64,000 nucleotides of DNA from Ferrigenium kumadai (GTDB taxonomy: Bacteria; Pseudomonadota; Gammaproteobacteria; Burkholderiales; Gallionellaceae). The stretch spans positions 2,480,001 through 2,544,000 of the forward strand of contig NZ_AP019536.1 of assembly GCF_018324385.1 (NCBI RefSeq), in the 5' to 3' direction. Below the pieces are notes generated by a model, which did no database searches, had not been told where the DNA came from, and saw nothing but the letters and a program-made list of their open reading frames with translations. Position 1 is the first letter of the stretch. Every line of letters begins with the position of its first letter. Of the stretch, positions 17,881-27,584 are shown piece after piece. Both the position numbers and the translations under genes were made by a program.

Positions 17881-19043
17881 GCAAGCACCTCATGCAGGAC
17901 ATCAATGATTTTGCTTTGATCCGACTTCGTCAGAGTTGGGAACATAGGGATACTGATCTCTTCGGCGTGGTAGCGCTCAGACTCCGGACAATAACCCGCC
18001 CTAAATCCCATCATCTCGTAATACGGCTGACGATAAACGGGAATGTAATGGAGATTTACCAAGATACCGGCCGCGCGCAGCTCATCGTAGACCTGACGCT
18101 GACTTTTGGCGCTTTTTTCCAGTTTCAAGCGGATCGGATACAAATGATAACTGGAATAACTTTCAGGGTGCTGCCATGGGGTCTGTAACGGCAAGTCCAC
18201 CAGTTCAGCGTCATAGCGCTCGGCGATATGATGGCGCTGTTCGACATAGGCATCCAATCTGGCCATCTGACTCACGCCCAAGGCAGCCTGGATGTCGGTC
18301 ATACGATAGTTGTAGCCCAAGTGGACTTGTTGGTAATTCCAGATTTCATTGGCGGGCCTGGGCTGCATTATCCGAGAATCGCTGGTAATGCCATGACTGC
18401 GATATCGTTGCATGCGATCTGCCAATGCGGAATCATTGGTGAGCGCCATCCCCCCCTCACCCGTGGTGATGATTTTTACGGGATGAAAGCTGAATATGGT
18501 TATGTCACTGTAGCGGCAGTTGCCGATAGGTTCGCCCTTGTACTTGCCGCCGATGGCGTGCGAGGCATCCTCGATAATCTTGAAGCCATACTGCTGGCTC
18601 AGTGAATAGATGGCAGCCATATCACAAGACTGGCCGCACATGTGTACCGGAACCACAACCTTGGGCAGCTTTCCGGCCTTTTCCGCCTGAGCCAATTTTT
18701 CGGCAAGGCAATCCACGCTCAAATTGTAGGTGCGGGGATCGATATCCACAAAGTCAACCCGTGCTCCACAATACAAGCCGCAGTTGGCACTGGCAACAAA
18801 AGTGATAGGGCTTGTCCATAACCAATCACCAGGCCCGAGCCCCAGGCCCAAGCACGCGATGTGCAAGGCCGAAGTGGCGCTATTGACAGCCACGGCATGC
18901 TGAGCGCCGCAATAGGCGGTGACAGTTCGCTCAAATGTCGTAACAGCCGGCCCTTGCGTCAGAAAGTCCGAGCGGAGAACATCAATCACCGCATCGATGT
19001 CGGCTTGCGTTATTTCTTGTCTGCCATAGGGGATAGGGATCAT
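17877..19043 (-). CDS. pseC: UDP-4-amino-4,6-dideoxy-N-acetyl-beta-L-altrosamine transaminase
   Basis: This 388-residue DegT/DnrJ/EryC1/StrS aminotransferase starts MIPIPYGRQEITQADIDAV. PseC hallmarks are visible: FLTQGPAVTTFE, VNSATSALHIACLGLGLGPGD, EDASHAIGGKYKG and the PLP lysine in FSFHPVKIITTGEGG. GYNYRMTDIQAALG completes the family pattern. It transfers an amino group from glutamate to the 4-keto product of PseB. The ATG at 19043 is chosen because the longer reading begins with TTG. The spacing to pseB is 5 bases, and the downstream reductase overlaps its stop. Confidence 0.94.
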   Translation of the reverse strand: MIPIPYGRQEITQADIDAVIDVLRSDFLTQGPAVTTFERTVTAYCGAQHAVAVNSATSALHIACLGLGLGPGDWLWTSPITFVASANCGLYCGARVDFVDIDPRTYNLSVDCLAEKLAQAEKAGKLPKVVVPVHMCGQSCDMAAIYSLSQQYGFKIIEDASHAIGGKYKGEPIGNCRYSDITIFSFHPVKIITTGEGGMALTNDSALADRMQRYRSHGITSDSRIMQPRPANEIWNYQQVHLGYNYRMTDIQAALGVSQMARLDAYVEQRHHIAERYDAELVDLPLQTPWQHPESYSSYHLYPIRLKLEKSAKSQRQVYDELRAAGILVNLHYIPVYRQPYYEMMGFRAGYCPESERYHAEEISIPMFPTLTKSDQSKIIDVLHEVLA

Positions 19044-19048
19044 GATGG

Positions 19049-20047
19049 TCAAATGTTGCCGATCTTTTCGCGGTTGGTCTCAATCCATTCACGAAGCATT
19101 TCGATACTCATCCATTCGGCATTGTTGTCCGACGAGTAGGTAAATTCCGGGCGAACAAGTACTCCCCCGTTAATACGCAGAGGATCTTGGCTCCAGTTGT
19201 GGATGGCCGGCAATATTTTGTAATAACTCTCAAATTCATATGTGTGAGGGGCATCTTCCGTGCCGATCATTTGCTCATGAAGCTTTTCGCCAGGACGAAT
19301 CCCCACAATCTCATGCTGTGCATTCGGCGCTATGGCGCGAGCTACATCCGTGACCTTCATGGAGGGGATTTTTTTGACGTATATCTCGCCGCCCATCATG
19401 TCGTCAAAGGCGTGCCAAACCAACTCAACACCTTCTTCAAGAGTAATCATAAAGCGGGTCATACGTGTATCAGTTATAGGTAAGGCCGCCTTGTCTGCCT
19501 GCGAGATAAAAAACGGAATGACTGAACCACGAGAACCCATCACATTGCCGTAACGCACAACTGCAAACCTGGTATCTTGCGCACCGCTGTAAGAGTTGCC
19601 AGCGATAAATAGCTTATCCGACGCGAGCTTGGTTGCCCCATAGAGGTTGGCCGGACTACTGGCCTTGTCCGTCGAAAGGGCAACGACGCGCTTCACACCT
19701 TGGTCTATACAGGCGTCAATCAGGTTCATGGCCCCATTGATATTGGTCTTCACACACTCGAACGGATTATATTCGGCCGTCGGAACAATTTTGGTGGCGG
19801 CCGCATGCACGACATAATCAATCCCCCTGAGTGCCCTCGCCAAGCGGTCCTTGTCGCGCACATCGCCGATAAAGAAACGTACCCGCTCATCATTCCCGTA
19901 AAGTTTAGCCATTTCCCACTGCTTCATCTCGTCGCGCGAGAAAATCACCAGCCGACGTGGATTGTATTTGGCCAAGGTCATTGGTACGAAAGTATGACCA
20001 AAAGAACCGGTACCGCCGGTAATGAGGATAGATGAGTTATTAAGCAT
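19049..20047 (-). CDS. pseB: UDP-N-acetylglucosamine 4,6-dehydratase (5-inverting)
   Basis: This 332-residue SDR enzyme begins MLNNSSILITGGTGSFGHTF. It shows SRDEMKQWEM, VHAAATKIVPTAEYNPFECVKTN and the catalytic NLYGATKLASDKLF, all diagnostic of PseB/FlaA1. It makes UDP-2-acetamido-2,6-dideoxy-L-arabino-hexos-4-ulose, the first committed step to pseudaminic acid. The ATG at 20047 has AAGGAA a short way upstream and is preferred over the non-family extension to 20086. As the first gene of the long minus-strand run, it marks the promoter end of the operon in the intergenic region above 20047. Confidence 0.95.
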   Translation of the reverse strand: MLNNSSILITGGTGSFGHTFVPMTLAKYNPRRLVIFSRDEMKQWEMAKLYGNDERVRFFIGDVRDKDRLARALRGIDYVVHAAATKIVPTAEYNPFECVKTNINGAMNLIDACIDQGVKRVVALSTDKASSPANLYGATKLASDKLFIAGNSYSGAQDTRFAVVRYGNVMGSRGSVIPFFISQADKAALPITDTRMTRFMITLEEGVELVWHAFDDMMGGEIYVKKIPSMKVTDVARAIAPNAQHEIVGIRPGEKLHEQMIGTEDAPHTYEFESYYKILPAIHNWSQDPLRINGGVLVRPEFTYSSDNNAEWMSIEMLREWIETNREKIGNI

Positions 20048-20464
20048 TAATTTGTTCCTTGCGTTTCGGGGGCAATAGGTCAGCAAACGCTAATTCTAGC
20101 TTAAGTCTCAATCTGCTTTATACCCCTATTGCTTAATTTGACGGTGATATTGGTTTTACGGGGGGCAACCCCAAGCCCTTTCTCCCGCCATTTGCCGTCT
20201 CTCTTCAGGGCAGCCTTTTTCGATAAGGACATTCGGGCAGTAGTTGACCTTGCCAAAGCTAACGCGCAGTTTTTTCACCAAATCTCTTTGCGCGGAAGTT
20301 CGGGAGAATATGTTGAGTGAATTGTAATGAGTGGCTTCGTCGAGCATCAAGAGGGCGTTCAGCTACTGAACGGCGCGCATTGCAACAGTTGGCGCCCAAG
20401 ACTGTCAAGCCAAGATTCCCGCTCGTGTATCATGGCGGCCTCGTTTCTGTCTGAAACCTTTTGC
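20048..20464. other. Intergenic region between the divergent pse/glycan operon and waaC
   Basis: This is a 417-base gap with no convincing gene. It must hold the promoter of the pse-led operon (minus strand) and that of waaC (plus strand). AT-rich stretches around 20095-20160 include several -10-like hexamers on the minus strand (TATAAA and TAGAAT as read there), but none has a good -35 partner. A plus-strand TATCAT lies at 20428-20433. A perfect inverted repeat is at 20356-20372. A 64-codon minus-strand reading at 20156-20350 has no recognisable features and was not accepted. Confidence 0.5.
20356..20372. promoter_or_regulatory. Perfect 7-bp inverted repeat upstream of waaC
   Basis: CGTTCAG, a 3-base spacer CTA, then CTGAACG. 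It lies about 95 bases before the waaC ATG and has no T-run, so an operator is more likely than a terminator. No regulator can be assigned. Confidence 0.4.
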
Positions 20465-21430
20465 ATGCAAAACGCGCCGCACATCGTTCTGATCAAAACG
20501 TCCTCGCTGGGCGACGTTCTACACAATCTCCCGGTTGTGACGGACATTCGCAAACACCTTCCCGATGCACGTATCGACTGGGTCGTGGAAGAGAGCTTTG
20601 CTGCCCTGCCCGCGCTGCATCCCGGCGTGGGACATGTCATTCCCGTCGCCATGCGACGCTGGCGCAAGTCCTGGTGGCGCTCGCGAAGCGAGATCCAGGC
20701 CTTCTGCCGGAAATTGCAAACCCGGCCTTACGATCTTGCGCTCGACACCCAGGGACTGCTCAAGAGCGCGCTCATCACCCGCTGCGTGCGCGCAGAACAT
20801 TGCGGCCACGCCTGGGGCAGCGCCCGCGAACCGCTGGCCAGCCTGTTCTACGACCGCACCTGCGCCATTGCCGAGGATCTGCACGCCGTCGAACGCAACC
20901 GGCAACTGGCCGCCTCCGTTCTGGGCTACACCGCCGACGGTGCGCCGGACTATGGCATCCGCACCCCGGATCTTGTTCTGCCCTGGCTGCCGGACACTCC
21001 TTATGCCGTGCTGCTGCATGCCACCAGCCGCGATGACAAACTGTGGGATGAGCAGAACTGGATCACACTGGGCAAACGCCTGCATAGCTCCGGCTTGCGC
21101 GCAGTATTGCCCTGGGGAAGTGAAAAAGAGAAGGCTCGCAGTGAGCGTTTGTGCGCCGCCATCCCGAGTGCAGTCTGTGCGCCCCGCATGAATCTCAACG
21201 AAGCCGCCGCATTGCTGGGCAAGGCGCGCACGGTGATCGGCGTAGACACCGGTCTGAGTCACCTCGCTGCCGCGTTGGATGTGCCTACCGTGGGCATATA
21301 TACTGCAACCGATCCCGGCCTGACCGGACTTTATGCCGGCTCGCGCGCGGTCAATCTCGGCGGCAAGCATGCCCCCCCCACGGTGAATGCCGTCATCGAG
21401 AAACTCGCGAATCTAGGCGTTCATGTTTAA
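20465..21430 (+). CDS. waaC: Lipopolysaccharide heptosyltransferase I
   Basis: This 321-residue GT-B enzyme of family 9 begins HIVLIKTSSLGDVLHNLPVV, the family hallmark. The C-terminal donor site is seen in VIGVDTGLSHLAAALDVPTVGIY. It adds the first L-glycero-D-manno-heptose to Kdo2-lipid A on the cytoplasmic face of the inner membrane. The ATG at 20465 fits the family N-terminus; an upstream in-frame extension to 20327 is not conserved-looking. It overlaps waaA by 8 bases, so core assembly enzymes are co-expressed. Confidence 0.94.
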   Translation: MQNAPHIVLIKTSSLGDVLHNLPVVTDIRKHLPDARIDWVVEESFAALPALHPGVGHVIPVAMRRWRKSWWRSRSEIQAFCRKLQTRPYDLALDTQGLLKSALITRCVRAEHCGHAWGSAREPLASLFYDRTCAIAEDLHAVERNRQLAASVLGYTADGAPDYGIRTPDLVLPWLPDTPYAVLLHATSRDDKLWDEQNWITLGKRLHSSGLRAVLPWGSEKEKARSERLCAAIPSAVCAPRMNLNEAAALLGKARTVIGVDTGLSHLAAALDVPTVGIYTATDPGLTGLYAGSRAVNLGGKHAPPTVNAVIEKLANLGVHV

Positions 21431-22694
21431 GCCGCGCATCTTCTATACCCTGGGGCTGTGGTTGCTGCTGCCCTACATCTTCTTCCACCTGCTCTGGCGC
21501 GGACGCAAGCAGCCGGAATATCTGCAACATATCGGTGAGCGCTTTGGTTTTTATTCCCGGCCCAGCGGCAAGCCGGTCATCTGGCTGCATACCGTCTCGG
21601 TCGGAGAAACCCGTGCTGCGGCCACCCTGATCAAACGGCTGCGCGAGAAATATCCGGATTACCAACTCCTCCTTACCCATATCACCCCGACCGGGCGAGC
21701 CGCCAGCGAACAGTTATATGGCGACGATGTGCTGCGGGTTTACCTGCCCTACGACTACCCATTCGCGGCGCGACGCTTCCTGCGCCATTTCAAACCCCAG
21801 CTGGGCATCCTGCTTGAGACAGAGATATGGTTCAACCTGATCCATGCCAGCCATGAAGCAGGCACGCCGCTGCTACTGTTGAACGCGCGCATGTCGGAGA
21901 AATCGGCGCGGGGGTATGCGCGCTTCGCCAGACTTACCCGCACGGCGCTTGGCGAGCTGGCCGCCATCTCCGCCCAAACCGCCGATGACGCCAAACGCCT
22001 GTCTCAGCTCGGCGCAAGCAATGTATCGGTGATGGGCAACCTCAAATTCGACATCGAGCCGCCATCCGCCATGCTGGAACTGGGCAAACAGTTGCGCGCG
22101 CAATTCGGCGAAGACCGTAAAGTCCTGCTGGCTGCCAGCACACGCGAAGGCGAAGAGGCGTTATTGATGGATGCGCTGACACAGGTCGACCTGCCGGGGC
22201 TGTTGCTGGTTATCGTGCCGCGCCATCCGCAACGCTTCGACGAAGTCGCAGCACTGCTAAAAAAGCATAGTCTGCGATTTCAGCGCAGAAGCGAAGGCCG
22301 ACCGGTCGCAGCAGACACCCAGGCGGTGCTGGGCGACAGCATGGGCGAGATGTTCGCCTACTACGCGGCATGCGATGTCGCCTTCATAGGCGGCAGCCTG
22401 CTGCCGTACGGCGGGCAAAATCTGATCGAGGCCTGCTCCGTCGGCAAACCGGTACTGATCGGGCCGCATACCTTTAATTTCGCCGAGGCAGCCAAGCAGG
22501 CGATCGCCGAGCGCGCCGCGATAGAAATCCAAACCGCGCACGAATTGGCGGCAGCCGCCAAAGAATTGCTGAACTCAACGCCTCAGCAGGCAGAAATGGG
22601 GCTGGCCGGAAAGAAATTCAGTCAAAAACACGGGGGAGCAACAGTGAACGCGATCCGGCTTGCTAAAGCCCACATCAAGCACCGGTCTTCCTGA
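21423..22694 (+). CDS. waaA: 3-deoxy-D-manno-octulosonic acid (Kdo) transferase
   Basis: This 423-residue enzyme has an N-terminal membrane anchor (residues 8-25) followed by GERFGFYSRPSGKPVIWLHTVSVGETRAA, the WaaA signature with its catalytic Glu. Later landmarks are LETEIWFNL, MGNLKFD and FIGGSLLPYGGQNLIEA. It transfers Kdo from CMP-Kdo to lipid IVA. It is translated together with waaC through an overlap. The gene ends 15 bases from the convergent rfbD gene, and I see no clear terminator in that gap. Confidence 0.95.
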   Translation: MFKPRIFYTLGLWLLLPYIFFHLLWRGRKQPEYLQHIGERFGFYSRPSGKPVIWLHTVSVGETRAAATLIKRLREKYPDYQLLLTHITPTGRAASEQLYGDDVLRVYLPYDYPFAARRFLRHFKPQLGILLETEIWFNLIHASHEAGTPLLLLNARMSEKSARGYARFARLTRTALGELAAISAQTADDAKRLSQLGASNVSVMGNLKFDIEPPSAMLELGKQLRAQFGEDRKVLLAASTREGEEALLMDALTQVDLPGLLLVIVPRHPQRFDEVAALLKKHSLRFQRRSEGRPVAADTQAVLGDSMGEMFAYYAACDVAFIGGSLLPYGGQNLIEACSVGKPVLIGPHTFNFAEAAKQAIAERAAIEIQTAHELAAAAKELLNSTPQQAEMGLAGKKFSQKHGGATVNAIRLAKAHIKHRSS

Positions 22695-22709
22695 ACTTAC
22701 CCTAATCAC

Positions 22710-23606
22710 TCAAGGCTTGGGAAATTCGTCCAGACAGCGGGCCAAGGCATTCTGCCAATCCGGCAGGGCGACGCCAAAACGCTCGCGCAGTCTGCCGCCG
22801 GCAAGCCGTGAATTCTTCGGACGGGGCGCCGGCAATGGATAGGCTTCCGTCGGGATGGGACGCAATTGCGGCAGCCGCTCTGCACTCAACAACCCGCGCT
22901 CTGCGGCACCATCCAGAATGGCGCGGGTGAAACCGTGCCAACTCGTCTCGCCTGCCGAAGTCAGGTTGAAGATGCCTGAGGCAAAGCAGGCCTGCTGGCG
23001 TTCCTTCTGCGCTTGCCGGATGATGTGCGCCGTCGCGTCGGCGATGTTGCGCGCCCAGGTCGGCGCACCGATCTGGTCATCCACCACGCTAAGTTCTTGT
23101 CGCTCCTGCGCAAGGCGCAACATCGTCCTGACGAAGTTGCGGCCGCGCGAGGCGAATACCCAGGAGGTGCGCAGGATGAGGTGATCGCAACCGCTCTGCC
23201 CGATCGCCAGTTCGCCGGCCAGCTTGCTGCGTCCGTAGGCGCTGACCGGGCAAGGCTCGTCCGCCTCGGTATAAGCCGTGGCCTTGTTGCCGTCGAACAC
23301 ATAGTCGGTGGAGTAGTGAACCAAAAGAGCGTTCGATTTTTTCGCCCACTCGGCCAGCACACCGGCCGCGGTGCCGTTGACGAACGTCGCCTGCTGCTCG
23401 TCCGCTTCGGCCTTGTCCACGGCGGTGTATGCGGCGGCATTGACGATGACGTCGGGACGAACACGTTCAAGCAGGGACTGAATGTTCTGCGGTTGGGCAA
23501 GGTTGCACTCCGCACTGCCGACAGCGACCACCTCGCCCAACGGCATGAGGCTTCGTGCCAACTCCCATCCGACCTGTCCGGACGCTCCCGTCACCAGCAA
23601 TTTCAT
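22710..23606 (-). CDS. rfbD: dTDP-4-dehydrorhamnose reductase
   Basis: This 298-residue SDR enzyme starts [20 protein letters not shown]. It has the cofactor site, STDYVFDG and the catalytic SAYGRSKLAGE (Tyr-x3-Lys). It performs the final NADPH-dependent step to dTDP-L-rhamnose. It is the last gene of a four-gene operon in the order rfbB, rfbA, rfbC, rfbD with four-base overlaps throughout. Rhamnose may feed the glycan built by the locus at 1-20047 or another polymer. Confidence 0.95.
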   Translation of the reverse strand: MKLLVTGASGQVGWELARSLMPLGEVVAVGSAECNLAQPQNIQSLLERVRPDVIVNAAAYTAVDKAEADEQQATFVNGTAAGVLAEWAKKSNALLVHYSTDYVFDGNKATAYTEADEPCPVSAYGRSKLAGELAIGQSGCDHLILRTSWVFASRGRNFVRTMLRLAQERQELSVVDDQIGAPTWARNIADATAHIIRQAQKERQQACFASGIFNLTSAGETSWHGFTRAILDGAAERGLLSAERLPQLRPIPTEAYPLPAPRPKNSRLAGGRLRERFGVALPDWQNALARCLDEFPKP

Positions 23607-24145
23607 GCAAACACCTCCGCTTCGGTGAAAGCCCGCCCGGCCTGGTCCTTGCCCGAAAGCAGGGGATTCCGGAGCGGCCAGTCGATGCCGATATCCGGAT
23701 CGTTCCAGATGACGCAGCGTTCATGCTCGGGCGCGTAATAGTCGGTGGTCTTGTATAGAAAATCCGCACTCTCGGACAGCACCACGAATCCGTGGGCAAA
23801 GCCGGGCGGTATCCACAACTGGCGCTGGTTGTCTTCGCTCAATTCGGTACCAGCCCATTGGCCAAAAGTCGGCGAGGATCTGCGAAGATCGACCGCCACA
23901 TCGAAGACTGCGCCGCGCACCACTCGCACCAGCTTGCCCTGCGGTTGTTTGATCTGGTAATGCAAGCCGCGCAGTACACCTTTCGCGGAGCGTGAATGGT
24001 TGTCCTGCACGAAATCGAGTTCCATCCCTGTGGCCTCGGCAAACACGCGGCGGTTGAAGCTCTCGAAGAAGAAGCCCCGGCTGTCGCCGAACACCTTGGG
24101 TTCGAGCACCAGGACGCCCGGCAATCTTGTCGGCAATATCTTCAT
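23603..24145 (-). CDS. rfbC: dTDP-4-dehydrorhamnose 3,5-epimerase
   Basis: This 180-residue cupin-fold epimerase starts [20 protein letters not shown]. It contains [11 protein letters not shown], the conserved [10 protein letters not shown] with the catalytic His, [15 protein letters not shown] and the [10 protein letters not shown] segment. The ATG at 24145 overlaps the rfbA stop as ATGA; a longer in-frame reading to 24364 lies inside rfbA and is not real. It inverts C3 and C5 of the 4-keto sugar made by RfbB. Confidence 0.95.
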   Translation of the reverse strand: MKILPTRLPGVLVLEPKVFGDSRGFFFESFNRRVFAEATGMELDFVQDNHSRSAKGVLRGLHYQIKQPQGKLVRVVRGAVFDVAVDLRRSSPTFGQWAGTELSEDNQRQLWIPPGFAHGFVVLSESADFLYKTTDYYAPEHERCVIWNDPDIGIDWPLRNPLLSGKDQAGRAFTEAEVFA

Positions 24146-25023
24146 AAACCGGGGCCAGTTTCCCGCAGGATTTGCAGCAGATATCTGCCATATCCGTTCT
24201 TGCTCAAGGGCTGCGCCAGCTTTTCGAGCTGTCCGGCATCGATAAAACCCTTGCGATAAGCGACTTCTTCCAGACAGGCGATCTTCAATCCTTGGCGGTG
24301 TTCGATGGTCTGGATGAAATTGGATGCTTCGATCAGTGATTGATGGGTTCCGGTATCCAGCCATGCGAAACCGCGCCCCATGATTTCCACTGTAAGTTTG
24401 CCGCTGTCGAGATACATCCGGTTTACGTCGGTTATCTCCAGCTCGCCCCGCGCCGAGGGCTTGATCGTTTTGGCGATCTGCACCACGTCGTTGTCGTAGA
24501 AGTAGAGCCCGGTCACCGCATAGTGGGACTTGGGCTTAGCGGGCTTTTCTTCGAGGCTGATCGCTTTACCCTTTCCATCGAACTCGACCACACCGTAGCG
24601 TTCCGGGTCATTCACCCGATAGGCGAAGACCGTTCCGCCCTCTTTTTTGGCAGCAGCTGCTCCGAGCAAAGACTCGAATCCCCCGCCGTAGAAGATGTTG
24701 TCACCCAACACCAGTGCGCAACTGTCACCGCCGATGAAGCTCTCGCCGATCAGGAAGGCCTGCGCCAAGCCGTCTGGCGATGGCTGCACCGCATAGGACA
24801 GGTTTATCCCCCACTGGCTGCCGTCGCCCAGCAACTGCTCGAAGCGGGGAAGGTCCTGCGGAGTGGAGATGACCAGAACGTCGCGGATCCCAGCCAGCAT
24901 CAAGGTACTGAGCGGATAGTAGATCATCGGTTTGTCGTAGATCGGCAGCAGTTGCTTGGATACGGCCTGGGTGACAGGGTACAGGCGAGTGCCGGAGCCG
25001 CCCGCGAGGATGATGCCTTTCAT
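24142..25023 (-). CDS. rfbA: Glucose-1-phosphate thymidylyltransferase
   Basis: This 293-residue nucleotidyltransferase opens [18 protein letters not shown] and continues [33 protein letters not shown] and [14 protein letters not shown] complete the RmlA pattern. It makes dTDP-glucose, and family members are usually feedback-inhibited by dTDP-rhamnose. Its ATG at 25023 overlaps the rfbB stop in ATGA form. Confidence 0.96.
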   Translation of the reverse strand: MKGIILAGGSGTRLYPVTQAVSKQLLPIYDKPMIYYPLSTLMLAGIRDVLVISTPQDLPRFEQLLGDGSQWGINLSYAVQPSPDGLAQAFLIGESFIGGDSCALVLGDNIFYGGGFESLLGAAAAKKEGGTVFAYRVNDPERYGVVEFDGKGKAISLEEKPAKPKSHYAVTGLYFYDNDVVQIAKTIKPSARGELEITDVNRMYLDSGKLTVEIMGRGFAWLDTGTHQSLIEASNFIQTIEHRQGLKIACLEEVAYRKGFIDAGQLEKLAQPLSKNGYGRYLLQILRETGPGL

Positions 25024-26087
25024 GCAGTGCTCCTTTCGGTATAGTTCTGCTGCAGCCAATTCTGGTATTCGCCGCTGATAACGCCTTGCACCCAGCCGCT
25101 GTTGGCCAGATACCATTCAACGGTCTTGCGCAGCCCGGTCTCGAAGGTTTCCAGCGGCTTCCAGTCCAACTCGTGTTCGATCTTGCCGGCATTGATGGCG
25201 TAGCGGTGATCATGCCCGGGACGATCCTTGACGTAAGTGATCAGGTTCGCATGCGGAGCACCCGCCGGGCGCAACTCGTCGAGTATCGCGCAAATGGATT
25301 GCACCACTTCAAGGTTGGTCTTTTCGTTCCAGCCGCCGATGTTGTAGGTCTCGCCCAGTCTGCCCCGGTTCATCACCAGATAGAGAGCGCGCGCATGGTC
25401 TTCTACATACAGCCAATCGCGGATGTTGTCGCCCTTGCCATAGATGGGCAGCGGCTTGCCGTTCACCGCATTCAGGATAACCAGCGGGATGAGCTTTTCG
25501 GGAAAATGGTAAGGGCCGTAGTTATTGGAACAGTTGGTCGTCACCACCGGCAAGCCGTAGGTATGGTGCCACGCGCGCACGAGGTGGTCTGAAGATGCCT
25601 TGCTCGCGGAGTAGGGCGAATTCGGCTCGTAGGCGGTTTCTTCAGTGAAGAAGCCTTCCTCGCCCAGGCTGCCGTATACCTCGTCGGTGGAGATGTGATG
25701 AAAACGGAAATCCGCTTTCTTGCTGCCCTCCAGTCCGCCCCAGTAACTACGTGCCGCTTCCAGCAGGGTGTAAGTACCGACGATATTGGTCTGGATGAAG
25801 GCCGCCGGGCCGCTGATGGAGCGGTCGACATGAGATTCCGCCGCCAAGTGCATCACCGCATCAGGCTGGTGCTGTTCGAATACCCGGGCCACTTCGGATG
25901 CATCGCAGATGTCCACGTGCTCGAAACAGTAACGCGGATCGTCCGCCACCGAAACCAGCGACTGCAGGTTCCCCGCGTAAGTGAGTTTGTCGAGATTGAC
26001 GACGCTATCAGACGTATTGCCGATGATATGACGCACCAATGCCGAACCGATGAATCCCGCCCCGCCTGTTACAAGAATTTTTTTCAT
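25020..26087 (-). CDS. rfbB: dTDP-glucose 4,6-dehydratase
   Basis: This 355-residue SDR enzyme shows the NAD site [38 protein letters not shown] and the catalytic [14 protein letters not shown]. It forms dTDP-4-keto-6-deoxyglucose. It is the first gene of the rhamnose operon. No Shine-Dalgarno sequence precedes the ATG at 26087. A perfect minus-strand TATAAT ends 8 bases before it, so the message may have almost no leader. Confidence 0.95.
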   Translation of the reverse strand: MKKILVTGGAGFIGSALVRHIIGNTSDSVVNLDKLTYAGNLQSLVSVADDPRYCFEHVDICDASEVARVFEQHQPDAVMHLAAESHVDRSISGPAAFIQTNIVGTYTLLEAARSYWGGLEGSKKADFRFHHISTDEVYGSLGEEGFFTEETAYEPNSPYSASKASSDHLVRAWHHTYGLPVVTTNCSNNYGPYHFPEKLIPLVILNAVNGKPLPIYGKGDNIRDWLYVEDHARALYLVMNRGRLGETYNIGGWNEKTNLEVVQSICAILDELRPAGAPHANLITYVKDRPGHDHRYAINAGKIEHELDWKPLETFETGLRKTVEWYLANSGWVQGVISGEYQNWLQQNYTERSTA

Positions 26088-26095
26088 GGGCCGTG

Positions 26096-26101
26096 ATTAT
26101 A
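26096..26101 (-). promoter_or_regulatory. Candidate -10 element of the rhamnose operon
   Basis: The minus strand reads TATAAT, with 8 bases between it and the rfbB ATG. No good -35 hexamer is seen at 16-18 bases. If used, transcription would begin within about 2 bases of the start codon. Confidence 0.4.
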
Positions 26102-26189
26102 GACTCAGAGGTGTAGTGCTCGAATAAACAGAACACAGTATTTACTACTGAATCACGCTACCACGCAAATTCGAGAACCTGCGTCAAAC

Positions 26190-27512
26190 TCAGTGCAGCG
26201 CCCGGTTGACCCTGTCCACATCCTCCTCGCCCAGCGACCCCGCCGCGGCTTTCAAACGCAGATGGCTGACAAGGTAGTTGTATTCGGCCTGGTACAGGTC
26301 GCGGCGGGTGGCATACAGTTGCTGCTGGGCGTTCAGCACGTCGAGGTTGGTGCGGACTCCGACTTCCTGTCCCAGCTTGCTGGCCTCCAGCACGCTTTCA
26401 CTGGAGGTCAGCGCCTGCTGCAACGCCTTGACTTGGGCGATGCCGCTGACTACGCCGAGATAAGCCTGGCGGGTCTGGGTGGCGACGGTGCGACGGGCAT
26501 TCTCCAGCTCTTCCTTCGCACGGTCGCGATTGGCCTCTGCTTCGCGCCAGCGGGAATTCACTACGCCCCCCTGAAACAGGGGCACATTCAGCTGAACCCC
26601 CACACTCTTGCCGGTGACATCGCTACCCACGCCGAAGGTTCCGCCATTGGCATAGGTTTTTGAATAGTTCGCCACCAAATCCACAGTCGGATAGTGCCCG
26701 CCACGGTTGCGCGCAACTTCCTTGTCGGCGATCTCAGCCGCGGCCTTCGCGATGGCGAGCTGCGGATTGTTCGATTCCGCGTCGCCCACCCATTTCTCCA
26801 TGTCGGCAGGTTGGGGTGCCTCAAGTTTGAACTCCTTGCCGAGCGGCTTGAGTTCCTTGGGCATGGCGTTGAGCAGTTGCTGCAAGGCACGGCGCTTGAT
26901 CTCAAGGTCGTTCTGCGCGGCGATCTCCTGCGCGCTGGTGAGGTCGTAGCGCGCCTGCGCCTCGTGCGTGTCGGTGATGGTGGCGCTGCCCACTTCGAAG
27001 TTGCGCTTGGCCTGTTCCAGTTGCTCGGCAATGGCGGTCTTTTGCGCCTCGGCGAGCCGCACGCTGTCCTGCGCGATCAGTACGTCGAAATAGGCCTGGG
27101 CGACGCGCAGAATCAGATCCTGCTCGGCAAGCAGGAATTGCGCTTCCGCCTGGGCTACCTGCAGCTCGGATTCGGTGTATGCCAGCCAGTTCTGCTGGCG
27201 GAACAGCGGTTGCGTCAGATTCACGTTGTAGCCGTGGGAGTTATAGCGCTGATTGCCCCCTGGAAAGGGGAATGCACCGCGATACTGCACAGTCTGGTCG
27301 TTGAGCGTGCTGTTCGCGCCAAGGTTAAGATTAGGCAACAAGAGGGAACGCCCCTGCGGAAGCTTCTCCAGCCCGGCCTGGCGTGCGGCACGCGCCGCGG
27401 CAAACACCGGATCGTTCGCCTGCGCGGCATGGAAGGTTTCCAGCAGGTCAGCCGCTTGCGCCGAACCGGCAGCGGCAAGCAAAGTCGCCAGGAGATAGGG
27501 TTTTAGTCTCAT
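26190..27512 (-). CDS. tolC: TolC-family outer-membrane efflux/secretion channel
   Basis: This 440-residue protein has a signal peptide (MRLKPYLLATLLAAAGSAQA, cut after residue 20). The mature start LLETFHAAQANDPVFAAARAARQAG is typical of TolC. Two structural repeats of long coiled-coil helices follow, with LTQPLFRQQNWLAYTESELQVAQAE in the first half and LNVPLFQGGVVNSRWREAEANRDRA in the second. The end, GVRTNLDVLNAQQQLYATRRDLYQAEY, is also diagnostic. It forms a trimeric outer-membrane tunnel for type I secretion or efflux pumps. No inner-membrane partner lies next to it; the neighbour upstream is a PCMT-family gene. Confidence 0.92.
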   Translation of the reverse strand: MRLKPYLLATLLAAAGSAQAADLLETFHAAQANDPVFAAARAARQAGLEKLPQGRSLLLPNLNLGANSTLNDQTVQYRGAFPFPGGNQRYNSHGYNVNLTQPLFRQQNWLAYTESELQVAQAEAQFLLAEQDLILRVAQAYFDVLIAQDSVRLAEAQKTAIAEQLEQAKRNFEVGSATITDTHEAQARYDLTSAQEIAAQNDLEIKRRALQQLLNAMPKELKPLGKEFKLEAPQPADMEKWVGDAESNNPQLAIAKAAAEIADKEVARNRGGHYPTVDLVANYSKTYANGGTFGVGSDVTGKSVGVQLNVPLFQGGVVNSRWREAEANRDRAKEELENARRTVATQTRQAYLGVVSGIAQVKALQQALTSSESVLEASKLGQEVGVRTNLDVLNAQQQLYATRRDLYQAEYNYLVSHLRLKAAAGSLGEEDVDRVNRALH

Positions 27513-27584
27513 CGGTCTTGCGCAACCTCTATATTAGATTTTGCTAATACTACAGCCTGGGGCTGCGTTGCGCAATCCCGGCGG

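Noticed and set aside
20101..20160. A defined promoter for the pse operon
   Set aside because: Several AT-rich hexamers resemble -10 elements, but none has a fitting -35 or sigma-54 pattern, so no single site could be supported.
20156..20350. A 64-codon minus-strand frame between pseB and waaC, considered as a small gene or transposase remnant
   Set aside because: No ribosome site, no recognisable domain and a composition like random sequence; too weak to report as a gene.
23603..24364. A 253-residue version of RfbC
   Set aside because: The extra 73 residues are rfbA sequence in another frame; the ATGA overlap at 24145 gives the normal 180-residue enzyme.
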